NCBI GenBank assembly: GCA_043228905.1 | Contig: JBHGNT010000003.1 | Coordinates: forward strand, 15,686,001-15,750,000 | Source of the DNA: Azolla caroliniana | Lineage: Eukaryota > Polypodiophyta | DNA: 64,000 nt | Direction of reading: 5' to 3' | Part shown: positions 44,933 to 55,965 of the stretch, in pieces | Position numbering within the stretch: the first letter of the stretch is position 1 | Layout: every line of letters begins with the position of its first letter | Notes under the pieces: model-generated | The model's input: only the letters and a program-made list of their open reading frames with translations | Told to the model about the DNA's origin: nothing | Database searches by the model: none | Position numbers and translations under genes: made by a program

Positions 44933-45852
44933 CTAACGCCTTCTTGCGTCTCTTCCGCTTGATCCGGCCTTGTCCGAATCGGCGCTCTTTTTCCAGCATT
45001 TGCTCTCCTTGTGGCCTTTCTTGCCACAATACCAACATTTCGATGCAGACTTCTCTTGCCGTCTTTCGGCGCCGCCATGACTCCCCCTGCTCCCGGAGGG
45101 TCTGAAACTGCTCTCGGCATTACGATTATGCCGCATGTTCGGCCGCCTCCATTGTGCACTGATCCGCCTCATCCACCACGACCACGAGGCCTATCATCCT
45201 CCGTGTATAGCATCTTGCCGTCGGTGTGCGTACTCGTCGACGCACCCGCGCAGTTTTCTTCTACAAGCAACATTGACTGTAGCTCGAAAAACGAAGGCGT
45301 AATCTCCCTTGTGTAGACCGCCATTCGGAAAGCTCCGAACTTAGACGCTAACCCGCCAAGGCAGACCTGCACCATTTCGTCCTCTTCGACTTTCACGTTG
45401 ACAGAGGCGAGTGATTCACAGATCTCTTTGATCTTGGTGGTGTAATCAGCCACCGACATATCTCTTTGTCGTACATTACTGAGCTCCTGTCTGAGCTACA
45501 GCTTCCTGGCCATTGTGCTGGCATCGAAGATCTTCTTCAGATTCGCCCATGCGTCCTTTGGCGTCTTGGCATCCCGAATGTAGCTCAAAAGTTGGTCGCT
45601 CACACAGGACGCGAAGCAGTACAGCACTGTGCTTGCCGCTTGTTCCCAAGCCGGATAGTCCTTGTGTGTCGAGTTGGGTGCCGCATCATTTGCTCCTTTG
45701 AAATAACTCCAGTACCTGTGTCCAAGCAGGTATTGGTGCATCTTGTACGACCAAGATGCGTAGTTGCTCCTATCGAGCTTCTCAGCCAGAAGCGAGCTTC
45801 CCATTCCTCTGTCCATAATACTGTCTTTTTCTTCTTCGAAGATGAACTTCAA
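44933..45852 (-). pseudogene. CoF gag
   Basis: From 45852: MGSSLLAEKLDRSNYASWSYKMHQYLLGHRYWSYFKG, AWEQAASTVLYCFASCVSDQLLSYIRDAKTPKDAWANLKKIF. One stop at 45494-45496 is followed in frame by MSVADYTTKIKEICESLASV and MVQVCLGGLASKFGAFRMAVYTRE. The zinc knuckle CWYCGKKGHKESKC (about 45010-45050) is intact CCHC but lies in another frame. It corresponds to the UBN2-type copia Gag of CoG. Confidence 0.85.
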
Positions 45853-45905
45853 CCTTGTTTCGTCACAAGCTTTCCTTGTCGACTGCAGAGGACTTCAACC
45901 CTCTC

Positions 45906-45917
45906 GCTTTGATACCA
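45906..45917 (-). promoter_or_regulatory. CoF primer-binding site
   Basis: TGGTATCAAAGC on the element strand, directly inside the 5' LTR; initiator tRNA-Met type with one change. Confidence 0.8.
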
Positions 45918-46310
45918 TGTAAAAGAATACGTGCGGAAGCATGTTACGTGACCGCTGAGTATACAGTTAGAAAATAAGACAGTTCGATATACATAGGAAA
46001 ACGTAGAGATGGAGAGGGAGAGACAGACACAGAGAGAAAGAATAGACAACTAAAACCTCAATTCAAAATAATACTTTGTTCTGTTACATACATCGTGCTC
46101 AGAGAGCACCTTATATACAAGCCCTGACAATCGGGCTGACTTAAGTACTGACAATACTTGACCGCTCATAAATGAGCCTCTACACTCACTCCCAAAAATA
46201 TTCCTCCACGAGGAATAACATTCTAACGGCCTCGCGGTGTTCGTACCGTTACGGCCATTGTTGTGCATACTTCCATATTACGCACTGAATGTTGAGCTTG
46301 TCTCTCAACA
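45918..46310 (-). repeat. CoF 5' LTR (right)
   Basis: 393 bp, plus-strand TGTAAAAGAATACG to CTCTCAACA; partner of 41424-41816. Confidence 0.9.
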
Positions 46311-48983
46311 GAAAGAAACAAGCACCACCGATTCGAAGAAAAGTTCAGACCAAAACTGTTCGGACCGGAGAGGCCCAGATCGGAAAGGAACATTGGTGAT
46401 CACGACAAGTGAAGAGGAACTAATGCTCATTAGCGAGGAGAATGAGTTAAACCTTGTCGGCAACGAGACAATGTGGGTTGTCGATTCCGGAGCGCCGTTC
46501 CACCTGACACCAGATCGGAGATGCTTCTCATCCTACACATTAGGTGATCATGGTTGTGTCCGAATGGGGAATGAAGGTACATGCCGAATCATCAGCATAG
46601 GAGATGTGTTGTTGATGACATCAACCGGATGGAAGTTGCTGTTGAAGGATGTCTGACATGTTCCAGAGGTTCGACTGAACCTTATATCAGTCGGTTGGCT
46701 AGATGATGAAGGCTACATAGGTAGCATCCGGAACAGAGTCATGTAGTTCAGGAAAGGGAGCCTAATAGTGGCTCGAGCCCGGAGGTCAACACATTGTACT
46801 TGATGAATACCCGGATATGCCGGGAAGAAGTGAATGTAGCATCCGACACTACCGGTGAGTTGTGGCACAAGAGATTGTGTCATATGAGCTAGAAGGAGAT
46901 GAAGAGACTTGCCGAAGACAACCTCATTCCGGTGAAGGACATGCAACCTAACAAGTGCACCAATTGACTGGCCCGCAAGCAAAACCGAACCTCCTTTCGA
47001 TCAAGACCACCGATGAGACGGAATGCACCACTGGAGCTGGTGCATACTGATGTGTGTCAAGTGCACACGAAGTCACATGCCGGATCGCAGTACTTCATGT
47101 CGTTCATACATGACCATAGCCGGAAGTTGTGGGTTTCACCAATGAAGACGAAGGATAAAGTGTTATTCTTCTTCAAGGAGCTCCACGCGAGAGTGGAAAG
47201 AGAAACCGGCCGGAAGTTGAAGACGGTTCGTGCAGATAACGGAGGAGAATACAGGGGGCAGTTTGAGGAGTAGTGTCGGTCGAAGGGAATCAGGCTCGAA
47301 TTTACCATGCCGAAGACGCTGGAATTGAACGGGCTGGTAGAACGGATGAACCGGGCCGTGATGGAAATAGTTTGGAGCATGTTGGCACATGCAAAGTTAC
47401 CCAAGACGTTTTGGGCTGAGGTGCTGACGACGGCGACCTATGTGATAAACACATCGCCCTCAATACCTGTGGATGGAGACACACCCCAAAGAGTATGGAC
47501 CGGTAAGGACGTGTCTTACCGGCATCTTAAGGTGTTCGGGTGTCTCGCATATATGCATATTTCAAAGGATAAGAGAGCAAAGCTATATACGAAGTCCAGG
47601 CCATGCATATTCCTTGGATACGGTGATGATGAGTTTGGTTACTGGGTCTGGGATTTGGTCAACAAGAAGGTGTTCCAGAGTCGGGACATAGTCTTCATGG
47701 AAGACAGGACCATTGCCGACTGGGAGTCGAAGACGAAGGTGATGAACTCCGGATCATCCAATGAAAATCGGCTTGAGGACACAAGGACATACCCGGCTGA
47801 AAAACGGATGTTAGTCGGTAACCGGATGACACTCGACGAACCAGCCGAATACAGACAAGAAACCAAACCGACCGAAGAAGAAGAAGACACAGGAACTAGA
47901 CAAGATCCCGAATCGGATTCGGATTCGGAACAAACAAAGGAACCAGTAGTCAGAAACCAAGGACGGAGATATCGTCTTAGAGAGAGAAGAGCCCTCCGGA
48001 GATTTCTGGATGAAAAGCATGTGTTGCTAACCAATGAGGGGGAGCCGGAAAGCTTCGAAGAAGTAAAGAGAGACACCCACAGCCGCAAGTGGTAAAGTGC
48101 CATGCAAGATGAGATGGATCCCTTGCATGAGAACCACACGTATGAACTGATGGAGTTGCCGAAAGGATAGAGGGTACTCTAGAACAAGTGGGTGTATATG
48201 CTGAAACCGGGAGATGCCGGAAACCCACTGAGATACAAAGCGCGGATCGTGGTGAAGGGATTCCAACAGAAGAAAGGAGTGGATTTCGATGAAATCTTTG
48301 CACCAGTAGTAAAGATGACATGCATCCAGACGGTATTGGCCATAGCGGCAAGCATGAACCTAAAGGTAGAGCAACTAGATGTCAAGACGGCATTCCTACA
48401 TGGCGACCTCGACGAAGAAAGCTACATGCATCAACAGGAAGGATTTGAGAAGAAAGGGAAGTAGCACCTAGTGTGCTGGCTGAAGAAGAGCCTATACGGA
48501 CTAAAGCAAGCCCCCCGGCAATGTTGCCGAAGTTCAACTCCTTCATGACCGACCAAGGGTACCACAAAATGCAAGCCGATCACTGCGTCTTTGTGAAGAA
48601 ATTTGAGGAAGGAGATTTCCTGATACTCCTCCTATATGTGGATGATATGTTGATCGTCGGACGAGACCAAGTCAAGATATGGATGCTGAAGAAGGCTCTG
48701 AACCGAACCTTCTCAATGAAAGACTTAGGGCAGGCAAGACAGATATTGGGAATGCACATCATACTGGGACCGGTCGAAGAAGTTGTTGTGGTTGCCACTG
48801 GAAAAGTACGTGACAAAGGTACTCCAAAGGTTCAACATGTTCGAGGCAAAACCGGTCGGATTGAGATTTCCGGCAAACTGCAAGCTATCCGGAAAACAAA
48901 GCTCGACGACAAAGACGGAGAAGATGGATATGATGAAGACCATATGCTTCTCCCATCGGGAGCTTGATGTACGCGATGGTATG
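46311..48983 (+). pseudogene. CoE protease, integrase and reverse transcriptase
   Basis: Continues CoE after CoF. The protease VVDSGAPFHLTPDRRCFSSY (about 46480) keeps Asp-Ser-Gly. Integrase: LWHKRLCHM, LVHTDVCQVHTKS (first Asp), VRADNGGEYRGQ (second Asp), TMPKTLELNGLVERMNRAV (Glu). Stops occur at about 46655, 46746, 46890 and 47271. The linker and C-terminal integrase are open 47307-48095, with HLKVFGCLAYMHI and CIFLGYGDDEFGYW. RT: VVKGFQQKKGVDFDEIFAPVVKM, LKVEQLDVKTAFLHGDLDEE, LYGLKQAPRQC, LLLYVDDMLIVGRDQVKI. It is cut at 48983 in the RT-RNase H connector by GyD. Very similar to CoD. Confidence 0.85.
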
Positions 48984-49721
48984 TGTGAAAGTGTTTTTAG
49001 AATCTAAGCCATTGAACATTAGGAGAATATAAAGTATAGATAATTCACCTTTTGAGGATAAGAACACGAACTAAAGACCTTAGGGAAGAAGTCAAAAGTA
49101 AAAGTACGAGACCAAGAGAAAAGTAAAAAGAGAAAACGCAGACTATAAAAAACAGTAAAAATAGAATGGTCATAACTCCCTCGTTGTTTATCCAAATATC
49201 ACGTTTAAATATGGATTAGAAAGCTTGTAAAAAGAGCTTTCTATAGCTTTTTAAATCGCTTAATTTGGATATCGGATGAGGGAGATATGACGATTAGAAG
49301 GTCGATATGTCATAGCTAAAAATAGGGAGATAAAAAGCTTCTAAAAATAGCATGAACGTGGATAAGAAGAGGAAGGTTATAAAAGAAGAAGTGATAGGGG
49401 CTAAGAGTGAAGGCCAAAGAGTGGATGAGGAGTGTTAGGAAGAAGTGTCTTTGTGGAAGAGGAAGTGTCTTAGAAGAGGAAGGTCTTTGGTTTTAGTTCA
49501 ATGTGGAGTTTGTCTCCTTTGTATTCTCTTGATGTTGGAATATCAGAACATTCTTATTTCTTGCTCGCTTTCTCTATCTTTTTTCTTAGTTTCTTGAGTT
49601 ATACTCTCTAATCATAATTACCTAGAGCTATATAATATATTATGATTTTCAACTCCATCTAATCGGTTTGGTCAAGCCCTCATATAGTGTATAACTATCT
49701 ATTATCTTATACACCCTATCA
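48984..49721 (+). repeat. GyD 5' LTR
   Basis: 738 bp, TGTGAAAGTG to ACCCTATCA. TATA box TTATAAAAG at 49378-49386. An inverted-looking pair, GAAAGCTTGTAAAAAGAGCTTTC near 49219, lies upstream. Confidence 0.95.
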
Positions 49722-49724
49722 TTT

Positions 49725-49741
49725 TGGCGCTCCAGGGAGGG
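49725..49741 (+). promoter_or_regulatory. GyD primer-binding site
   Basis: TGGCGCTCCAGGGAGGG three bases after the LTR. The matching tRNA would end CCCTGGAGCG-CCA; I could not assign it. Confidence 0.65.
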
Positions 49742-49808
49742 TCGATCCTTTCCGTATAGGAAGAGAAGTTATCATTTAATTGTGTTACTATATTACATTA
49801 ACTTAGCT

Positions 49809-52800
49809 ATGCAATTTGCATTTTCGGGTGAAAGAACACAAGATGCTGGTGCCTTTTTGGCATGCTTTGAGCATCATGCCATATCTATTGGACGCATCAC
49901 CGACAACGAAAAGTTGCCCTTGTTGGTAGCTACATTCTATGGTCGTGCTCGAGATTGGTATGACTCTCTTCCGCAAAATGAACAAGGAGAATATCCATTA
50001 TTGGTGCATCAATTTCGTACAAGATATATTCAATGGAAAAGTGCAACTGAGGTAAGGGAGGAGCTTTTTCAACTAAAGATGGAATCACCTTTTGGTTTTT
50101 TAGAGTATGAACGAAATTTCCAAGAATTGTGGACGACGTGGATTCGTCTTCGTGGTGGCACTGAAGACGAGTGGTTTAAAATGGAACGATTCAAGATGGG
50201 TCTTGATATGTATTTCCGTTTGGAAGCAAACTTGAAGGATCCCACATCGTTTCAAGCTCTTATCCAAGTTTGTCAAGCTTATGATCGACAAGTGAAGATG
50301 ATGAGCTCCTTGGGGGATCCCCAAATGACGGCTTTGGGTGCAAATTTGATGCCTCGTGCCAACTTTCAAGCCTCATCTTCAATTGTGCATGGGGGACAAG
50401 TGTTTCCAAATGTGTATACCACCACAACAATAAACCCAACAAGTATATCCCAAGAAGTTGAACAAGTGAGGAGTGAACAAGATACCATGGCATTGGTAAA
50501 TCGGCGCTTTGATGAAGTGATGACCCACTTGCGACAATCCCAAGCAATTCACAACACTATTCCCGATGGTGGTGGCTCTAGAGGGCATCACGGTGTAATT
50601 TGTTATTCTTGTCAAGAGGAGGGACACATCTCAACAAGATGTCCTCATCGACAACAAAGAGGCATGGGAAGAGGCATTTATCAAGTGCAAAGGAATGGAC
50701 AACGACCTAACAACAATGAAGTCGAAGGAAACGTAACACTCCCTATGGCTCAGGTTCCTACAATCCCTCATAATGTGAATCTTCTTAATTTTATTGATGA
50801 TAGTGATAATTCTTTTGAAGTAGCTCCTGTGAAAAGGACAAGGTCCTCGCAAAAGGAGAAAGAAGTTGAAGGAGAATCTAGTGCCTCAAGACAAAAGAAG
50901 AAGTCTAAGGAGAATGAGAAAGAGGAAAAATTGAGAAGGAGACACTCTAGAAGAAAGATCAAGATGGAGGACATTCCTATGGGTGAAGGTGTAGAAGCTT
51001 TCAATTTGAAGCATGAGTTGATTTCAAGTGGACCAAGGATAACATGGCCGCAACTTCTCCAATTATCTCCCACATTACGAAAGGAGTGGGGGCGACTTGC
51101 AAGTATTCGCCAAAGTCGGAAGACTGTGCATTATGTGGGAATCGTGCGAGTAGAAGATCGAAAGGACATACGACCCACCATCCCCGTCTCCATCAAAGGG
51201 TTTCACATCAAAGATGCATTGGTTGATAGTGGTGCTAGAGTAAGCTTGATTTCTGAATTTGTGGTAAACAAAGTGGGAATTCCTATAAGTAGGTCATCTT
51301 CGGCAAGAGTGGCTGTAGCCGATGGTGGAGTGGTCCATTGCATTGGCATAGTGGAGGATGTTGTCATCAAGTGTTTTGGGGTAAGCATTTCCATGGATTT
51401 TCATGTAATACCACTAAAAGGACCGTCATATTCTTTGGTACTAGGACGACCATGGATGCAAGAACTCAATGTTGTCCAAGATTGGAGCAAAGGTTTGATG
51501 ACCATAACGCCATCAAAAGGAGTGAGCATACATTATGATATGCGGCAACAAAGACTTATTGAGAAAGAAGAAGATGGAATAACTGAATATGATAGTGGGT
51601 CCGCATATGAAAGTGATGAAAGTGAAGATTCCTCGTCAGAATGGGAAATGACCACATCATATGCCGTTTTGAAGGAAGAAGATGATGAAAGAGGTTTAAT
51701 TACTATGGAGCAAAAAGAGAAGATGATTTCTAAAGATCTTAAAGGGCAAGAGAGGCAACAATTTATTAATTTGATTTCTGAATTTCCTAACCTTTTCATT
51801 AGTGATTATGCTCATATTAGGGGTGTAGATGTCATCCAACATCACATAAATCTAAAGGAGGGTACAACTCCCGTTGCGCAAAAGTTGCGAAGGCTAGGTC
51901 ACGTGCAAAAGGAGGCCTTATTAAAGGAAGTCAAAGCTTTGTTGCGTGCACAATTCATTTACCCAGTGGAAGATTCTGAATGGGTTTCGCCCATTGTGGT
52001 GGTACCTAAAAAGAATGGAAAATGGAGGGTTTGTGTTGATTACAAACCTCTAAATGCGGCTACCAAGAGGGATCACTTTCCTCTCCCTTTCCAAGATGAA
52101 ATATTAGATGAAATTGCGGGTCATGAAATGTACTCTGTTTGTGATGGCTATTCAAGTTATTTTCAAATTCGTATTGCGGAAGAGGATCAAAAGAAGACGA
52201 CATTCATCACTCCATGGGGATGCTTTGCATATCGATGCATGCCCTTTGGACTCACAAATGCTGTTTTTACATTTAATCGTCTTGCTATTCATGTATTCCA
52301 ACCATTCTTTGGAAAGTTTGTTAGAGTCTTTATGGATGACTTTGCAATTTATAGTAGCAGGAAAGACCATTTGGAAAAGGTTCGCTTGGCATTCAAAAGA
52401 TTGGAGGAATGCAAAATGCAACTCAACCCAGAGAAGTGTCACATAGGTGAAAAGGAGGTGGTGATGCTTGGTCATGTGGTGTCTCAAGAAGGAATCAAAG
52501 TTGATAGCTCAAAGATTGAAGCAATTCAAAAGATGACAACACCCACGAGTATCAAAGATTTGGAGGTATTTGTTCAAAAAGTTCGTTACTTTGAACGATT
52601 CATTCATATGTTGGCCCAAATTCTCTATCCTTTTCGCATTATTCTTCGCACCAACAACTTCTTGTGGACATCTACAACTGAAGAGCAATATGTAAGAATA
52701 AAAGAACTATTATGTAATGCTCCTATTCTAAAGCCACCTGATAGAACATCTACCTTCTTTCTTTCTCTTAGTGTTGGATCTCATGCTATAGGAGCCATTC

Positions 52801-54968
52801 TTATGCAACAAGATTCTGAAAATAGACTTATGCATCCTATATATTTTATTAGTAAAGCCATGTCTGATGTAGAGAAAGAATTCTTAGAAGTAGAAAAGTG
52901 GATGTTAGCTCTTATATATGCTTGTAAAAAGTTTAGAAGCTTTCTACTACCTCATCATTTTGTAATAATCACTAGCATGTCATTACTCCCATATGTACTC
53001 CAACATGTGAGCATTTCAGCACGAATTGCTAAATGGGCTCTACTATTGGCGGAGTTTGATTTTGAAGTCAAATTGGAATCAACTATGCGTGCCGAATTGG
53101 CGGATCTTCTCACCTTTAGAGAAACCTTTCATGAAGAAGACTTGGTAAAGCTACGAAAGGCACTTCCCGAGCCGGATATGGAGGATGCATTCACCTTATT
53201 CTTTGATGGGGCATTTCGCAAAGCCACAAACATAGCCGTGGGTGGGATTATTCTCAAGGATCCTCAAGGAGACAGAGTAAAAAGTGAAGGTATTACATTA
53301 AGTGGTGTGAATTCAAATAATGAAGCGGAGTATGCTACCTTGTGTTATGGTCTTCGTCTATGTAAAGCTATGAAGATAAAAAGATTAATTCTTAAGGGTG
53401 ATTCCTTATTGGTAATTAAACAAATTCAAGGCAATTGGAAATGTCAAAGTGATGGGCTTAGAAATTTTTATAAAGAAGCAATGAGTCTACTAAGGTCTTT
53501 TGAAAAGATACAGGTTAAGCATGTGGGGAGATTATACAATAAAGAAGCGGATGCATTAGCTCAAGCCCAATTAGATAAGATCAAGGAAGGTTTCGTTGGT
53601 GTTTTGGAGACGTGCAAAGATGTAGACTCCCTAGAGGAAGTACATAATTTTCTTAATAAAGGAGAGTTTCCAAATAACCTCAATGCTTTGCAAAGAAAGC
53701 GTTTGGTGGCAAAGGCTTCACAATATCATTTGGTGGGTGAAGATTTGTACAACAAAGGGAAAGATGGAGTTTTACGAAGAGTTCCTAACAAAAGCGAGAT
53801 TATAAAGATACTCTTTAAGTTGCATGAAGAAGTTTGTGGTGGGCATTTAGCCCATGATATAATGATAAGAAAGATTTTACTAATTGGTTTTACATGGCCT
53901 ACTATCCATAGGGATGTGCATGATTGGTGTAGATCTTGTGATGCATGTCAAAAAGCGGGAATAAGACATCTACAAAGTGGACCTTTACAACCCATTGTGG
54001 TGTTTGCTCCATTCGAGAAATGGGGAATTGATGCAGTAGGACCTCTTCCGAAAACTCAACATGGTAAAGAGTTTATTTTGGTGGCCATTGACTACATGAC
54101 AAAGTGGGTGGAAGCTATAGCAACTTCCTCGATTAAAGCCAAAGATGTAGCCCAATTTGTGTATAAGAATATTTGTACTAGATTTGGAGTTCCCATGGAG
54201 ATTGTATCCGATCATGGACCCGGTTTTAGGAGTGAAATGTTAGCTTGTCTATTAAGCAAGTTGAAGATTAAGCATCGATATTCAACGCCTTATTATCCTC
54301 AAGCAAATGGTGCAGTTGAGAAAGTGAATGGGCTTATAGTGAAGAATTTGACAAAGTTAGTGCAAGACAAAGTAAGAACATGGGATAGGTATTTGGATGA
54401 TACTCTTTGGGCTTATAGAGTTTCTTATAAATCCTCCACAGGTTTTACTCCTTTTTATTTGGTTTATGGAAAAGAAGCGTTACTTCCGATCGAACTTGAG
54501 ATCAAAAGTAATAGACTAATGGAGGCATCGCATCGCTCAAAAGGAAATGATGTGATGAGTCGTTTAGCGAGCAACCATCTACTACAATATTTAAGAGAAG
54601 AAGCTGTGGAGCATTACTTAAATCAAGCAATGAAGAGAAAGGAGGCATATGACAAAAAACACAAGGGCAACCACATTGAAGAAGGATCATTGGTTCTTAG
54701 GTATGATAATAGATATGATTATATTCAAGGACAAAAGCTTGATAATAAGTGGGAAGGACCCTTTGTGGTTCACAAAAAGTATGACAACGGAAGTTACCAA
54801 TTGAAAGATGTGGATGGAGCACTTCATTCTTATCGAGTGAACGGATGGCGCCTTAAAAAGTATGTAACTCGGGGACCTACTTATATTCCCCAAGTTACTA
54901 ATGATATTGTTGATACGGATGGATGGGAGCAAGAAGTGGACTTGTTTCCCCATACATTATTTTCTTAA
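49809..54968 (+). CDS. GyD Gag-Pol polyprotein, 1719 residues, dual RNase H
   Basis: First ATG in frame is 49809, 68 bases after the primer site; the frame itself opens slightly earlier on non-ATG codons. Order by residue: Gag (about 1-230), CCHC knuckle CYSCQEEGHISTRC (265-278), a Lys/Glu-rich nuclear-type stretch (about 340-390), protease LVDSGARVS (Asp 473), RT with VCDGYSSYFQ (Asp 779) and FMDDF (Asp 843, 844). The first RNase H (about 980-1105) has lost its catalytic aspartates (FFLSLSVGSHAIG). A second, plant-type RNase H has all of them: FDGAF Asp 1133, NNEAEY, KGDSLL, NKEADAL. Integrase follows with an HHCC module and a DDE core at Asp 1408, Asp 1468 and Glu 1504 (35 residues between the last two); no chromodomain. 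Order RT-RH-aRH-INT is that of the plant Tat lineage. Host proteins would act in the nucleus and in cytoplasmic particles. No stops or shifts. Confidence 0.95.
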   Translation: MQFAFSGERTQDAGAFLACFEHHAISIGRITDNEKLPLLVATFYGRARDWYDSLPQNEQGEYPLLVHQFRTRYIQWKSATEVREELFQLKMESPFGFLEYERNFQELWTTWIRLRGGTEDEWFKMERFKMGLDMYFRLEANLKDPTSFQALIQVCQAYDRQVKMMSSLGDPQMTALGANLMPRANFQASSSIVHGGQVFPNVYTTTTINPTSISQEVEQVRSEQDTMALVNRRFDEVMTHLRQSQAIHNTIPDGGGSRGHHGVICYSCQEEGHISTRCPHRQQRGMGRGIYQVQRNGQRPNNNEVEGNVTLPMAQVPTIPHNVNLLNFIDDSDNSFEVAPVKRTRSSQKEKEVEGESSASRQKKKSKENEKEEKLRRRHSRRKIKMEDIPMGEGVEAFNLKHELISSGPRITWPQLLQLSPTLRKEWGRLASIRQSRKTVHYVGIVRVEDRKDIRPTIPVSIKGFHIKDALVDSGARVSLISEFVVNKVGIPISRSSSARVAVADGGVVHCIGIVEDVVIKCFGVSISMDFHVIPLKGPSYSLVLGRPWMQELNVVQDWSKGLMTITPSKGVSIHYDMRQQRLIEKEEDGITEYDSGSAYESDESEDSSSEWEMTTSYAVLKEEDDERGLITMEQKEKMISKDLKGQERQQFINLISEFPNLFISDYAHIRGVDVIQHHINLKEGTTPVAQKLRRLGHVQKEALLKEVKALLRAQFIYPVEDSEWVSPIVVVPKKNGKWRVCVDYKPLNAATKRDHFPLPFQDEILDEIAGHEMYSVCDGYSSYFQIRIAEEDQKKTTFITPWGCFAYRCMPFGLTNAVFTFNRLAIHVFQPFFGKFVRVFMDDFAIYSSRKDHLEKVRLAFKRLEECKMQLNPEKCHIGEKEVVMLGHVVSQEGIKVDSSKIEAIQKMTTPTSIKDLEVFVQKVRYFERFIHMLAQILYPFRIILRTNNFLWTSTTEEQYVRIKELLCNAPILKPPDRTSTFFLSLSVGSHAIGAILMQQDSENRLMHPIYFISKAMSDVEKEFLEVEKWMLALIYACKKFRSFLLPHHFVIITSMSLLPYVLQHVSISARIAKWALLLAEFDFEVKLESTMRAELADLLTFRETFHEEDLVKLRKALPEPDMEDAFTLFFDGAFRKATNIAVGGIILKDPQGDRVKSEGITLSGVNSNNEAEYATLCYGLRLCKAMKIKRLILKGDSLLVIKQIQGNWKCQSDGLRNFYKEAMSLLRSFEKIQVKHVGRLYNKEADALAQAQLDKIKEGFVGVLETCKDVDSLEEVHNFLNKGEFPNNLNALQRKRLVAKASQYHLVGEDLYNKGKDGVLRRVPNKSEIIKILFKLHEEVCGGHLAHDIMIRKILLIGFTWPTIHRDVHDWCRSCDACQKAGIRHLQSGPLQPIVVFAPFEKWGIDAVGPLPKTQHGKEFILVAIDYMTKWVEAIATSSIKAKDVAQFVYKNICTRFGVPMEIVSDHGPGFRSEMLACLLSKLKIKHRYSTPYYPQANGAVEKVNGLIVKNLTKLVQDKVRTWDRYLDDTLWAYRVSYKSSTGFTPFYLVYGKEALLPIELEIKSNRLMEASHRSKGNDVMSRLASNHLLQYLREEAVEHYLNQAMKRKEAYDKKHKGNHIEEGSLVLRYDNRYDYIQGQKLDNKWEGPFVVHKKYDNGSYQLKDVDGALHSYRVNGWRLKKYVTRGPTYIPQVTNDIVDTDGWEQEVDLFPHTLFS

Positions 54969-55227
54969 TAGTCCATATTGTAGACCCCTCTTTCTCTCTA
55001 TTAACAAAGAGGAAGATGGTAATAGTGATTATCTTTTTTTTGTAGAGAATGTGAGGTTTTTCCTACCGATTAGCGGGGGTTTTACTCACATCTTTTTATT
55101 TTCTTTTTATTATATCTCTCTCATTGTCTATAGCCAAGAGATTGGCGAGAGAGCTTTTGTTTGTTAAGTACTGCCAATAAGTGCTTCGCCATAAATGGCT
55201 TAGCCTCTAACAAGGGGGAGGGCTAAA
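54969..55227 (+). other. GyD 3' untranslated region
   Basis: No gene. It ends in the polypurine tract AAGGGGGAGGG (55212-55222), five bases before the 3' LTR. Confidence 0.85.
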
Positions 55228-55965
55228 TGTGAAAGTGTTTTTAGAATCTAAGCCATTGAACATTAGGAGAATATAAAGTATAGATAATTCACCTTTTGAG
55301 GATAAGAACACGAACTAAAGACCTTAGGGAAGAAGTCAAAAGTAAAAGTACGAGACCAAGAGAAAAGTAAAAAGAGAAAACGCAGACTATAAAAAACAGT
55401 AAAAATAGAATGGTCATAACTCCCTCGTTGTTTATCCAAATATCACGTTTAAATATGGATTAGAAAGCTTGTAAAAAGAGCTTTCTATAGCTTTTTAAAT
55501 CGCTTAATTTGGATATCGGATGAGGGAGATATGACGATTAGAAGGTCGATATGTCATAGCTAAAAATAGGGAGATAAAAAGCTTCTAAAAATAGCATGAA
55601 CGTGGATAAGAAGAGGAAGGTTATAAAAGAAGAAGTGATAGGGGCTAAGAGTGAAGGCCAAAGAGTGGATGAGGAGTGTTAGGAAGAAGTGTCTTTGTGG
55701 AAGAGGAAGTGTCTTAGAAGAGGAAGGTCTTTGGTTTTAGTTCAATGTGGAGTTTGTCTCCTTTGTATTCTCTTGATGTTGGAATATCAGAACATTCTTA
55801 TTTCTTGCTCGCTTTCTCTATCTTTTTTCTTAGTTTCTTGAGTTATACTCTCTAATCATAATTACCTAGAGCTATATAATATATTATGATTTTCAACTCC
55901 ATCTAATCGGTTTGGTCAAGCCCTCATATAGTGTATAACTATCTATTATCTTATACACCCTATCA
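55228..55965 (+). repeat. GyD 3' LTR
   Basis: 738 bp; no difference from 48984-49721 found on reading through both. Confidence 0.95.

Larger units (their letters stand above)
41424..46310 (-). mobile_element. CoF: reverse-strand copia with RT deleted
   Basis: 4887 bp flanked by GAAAG (41419-41423, 46311-46315), inserted in CoE gag. LTRs are 393 bp each with about 20 differences by eye, nearly all transitions. It carries Gag, protease, integrase and RNase H, but RT from its start to just before ITQPDLSYPV is missing (about 0.8 kb compared with CoG), near 43000. Confidence 0.9.
48984..55965 (+). mobile_element. GyD: intact Tat/Ogre-type Ty3/gypsy retrotransposon
   Basis: 6982 bp flanked by GTATG (48979-48983 and 55966-55970). 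The two 738-bp LTRs look identical over their full length, and the single gag-pol frame is open. It entered CoE in the RT-RNase H connector, and the host frame continues in register across the site. It is the youngest and only apparently complete element in the window. Confidence 0.95.
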
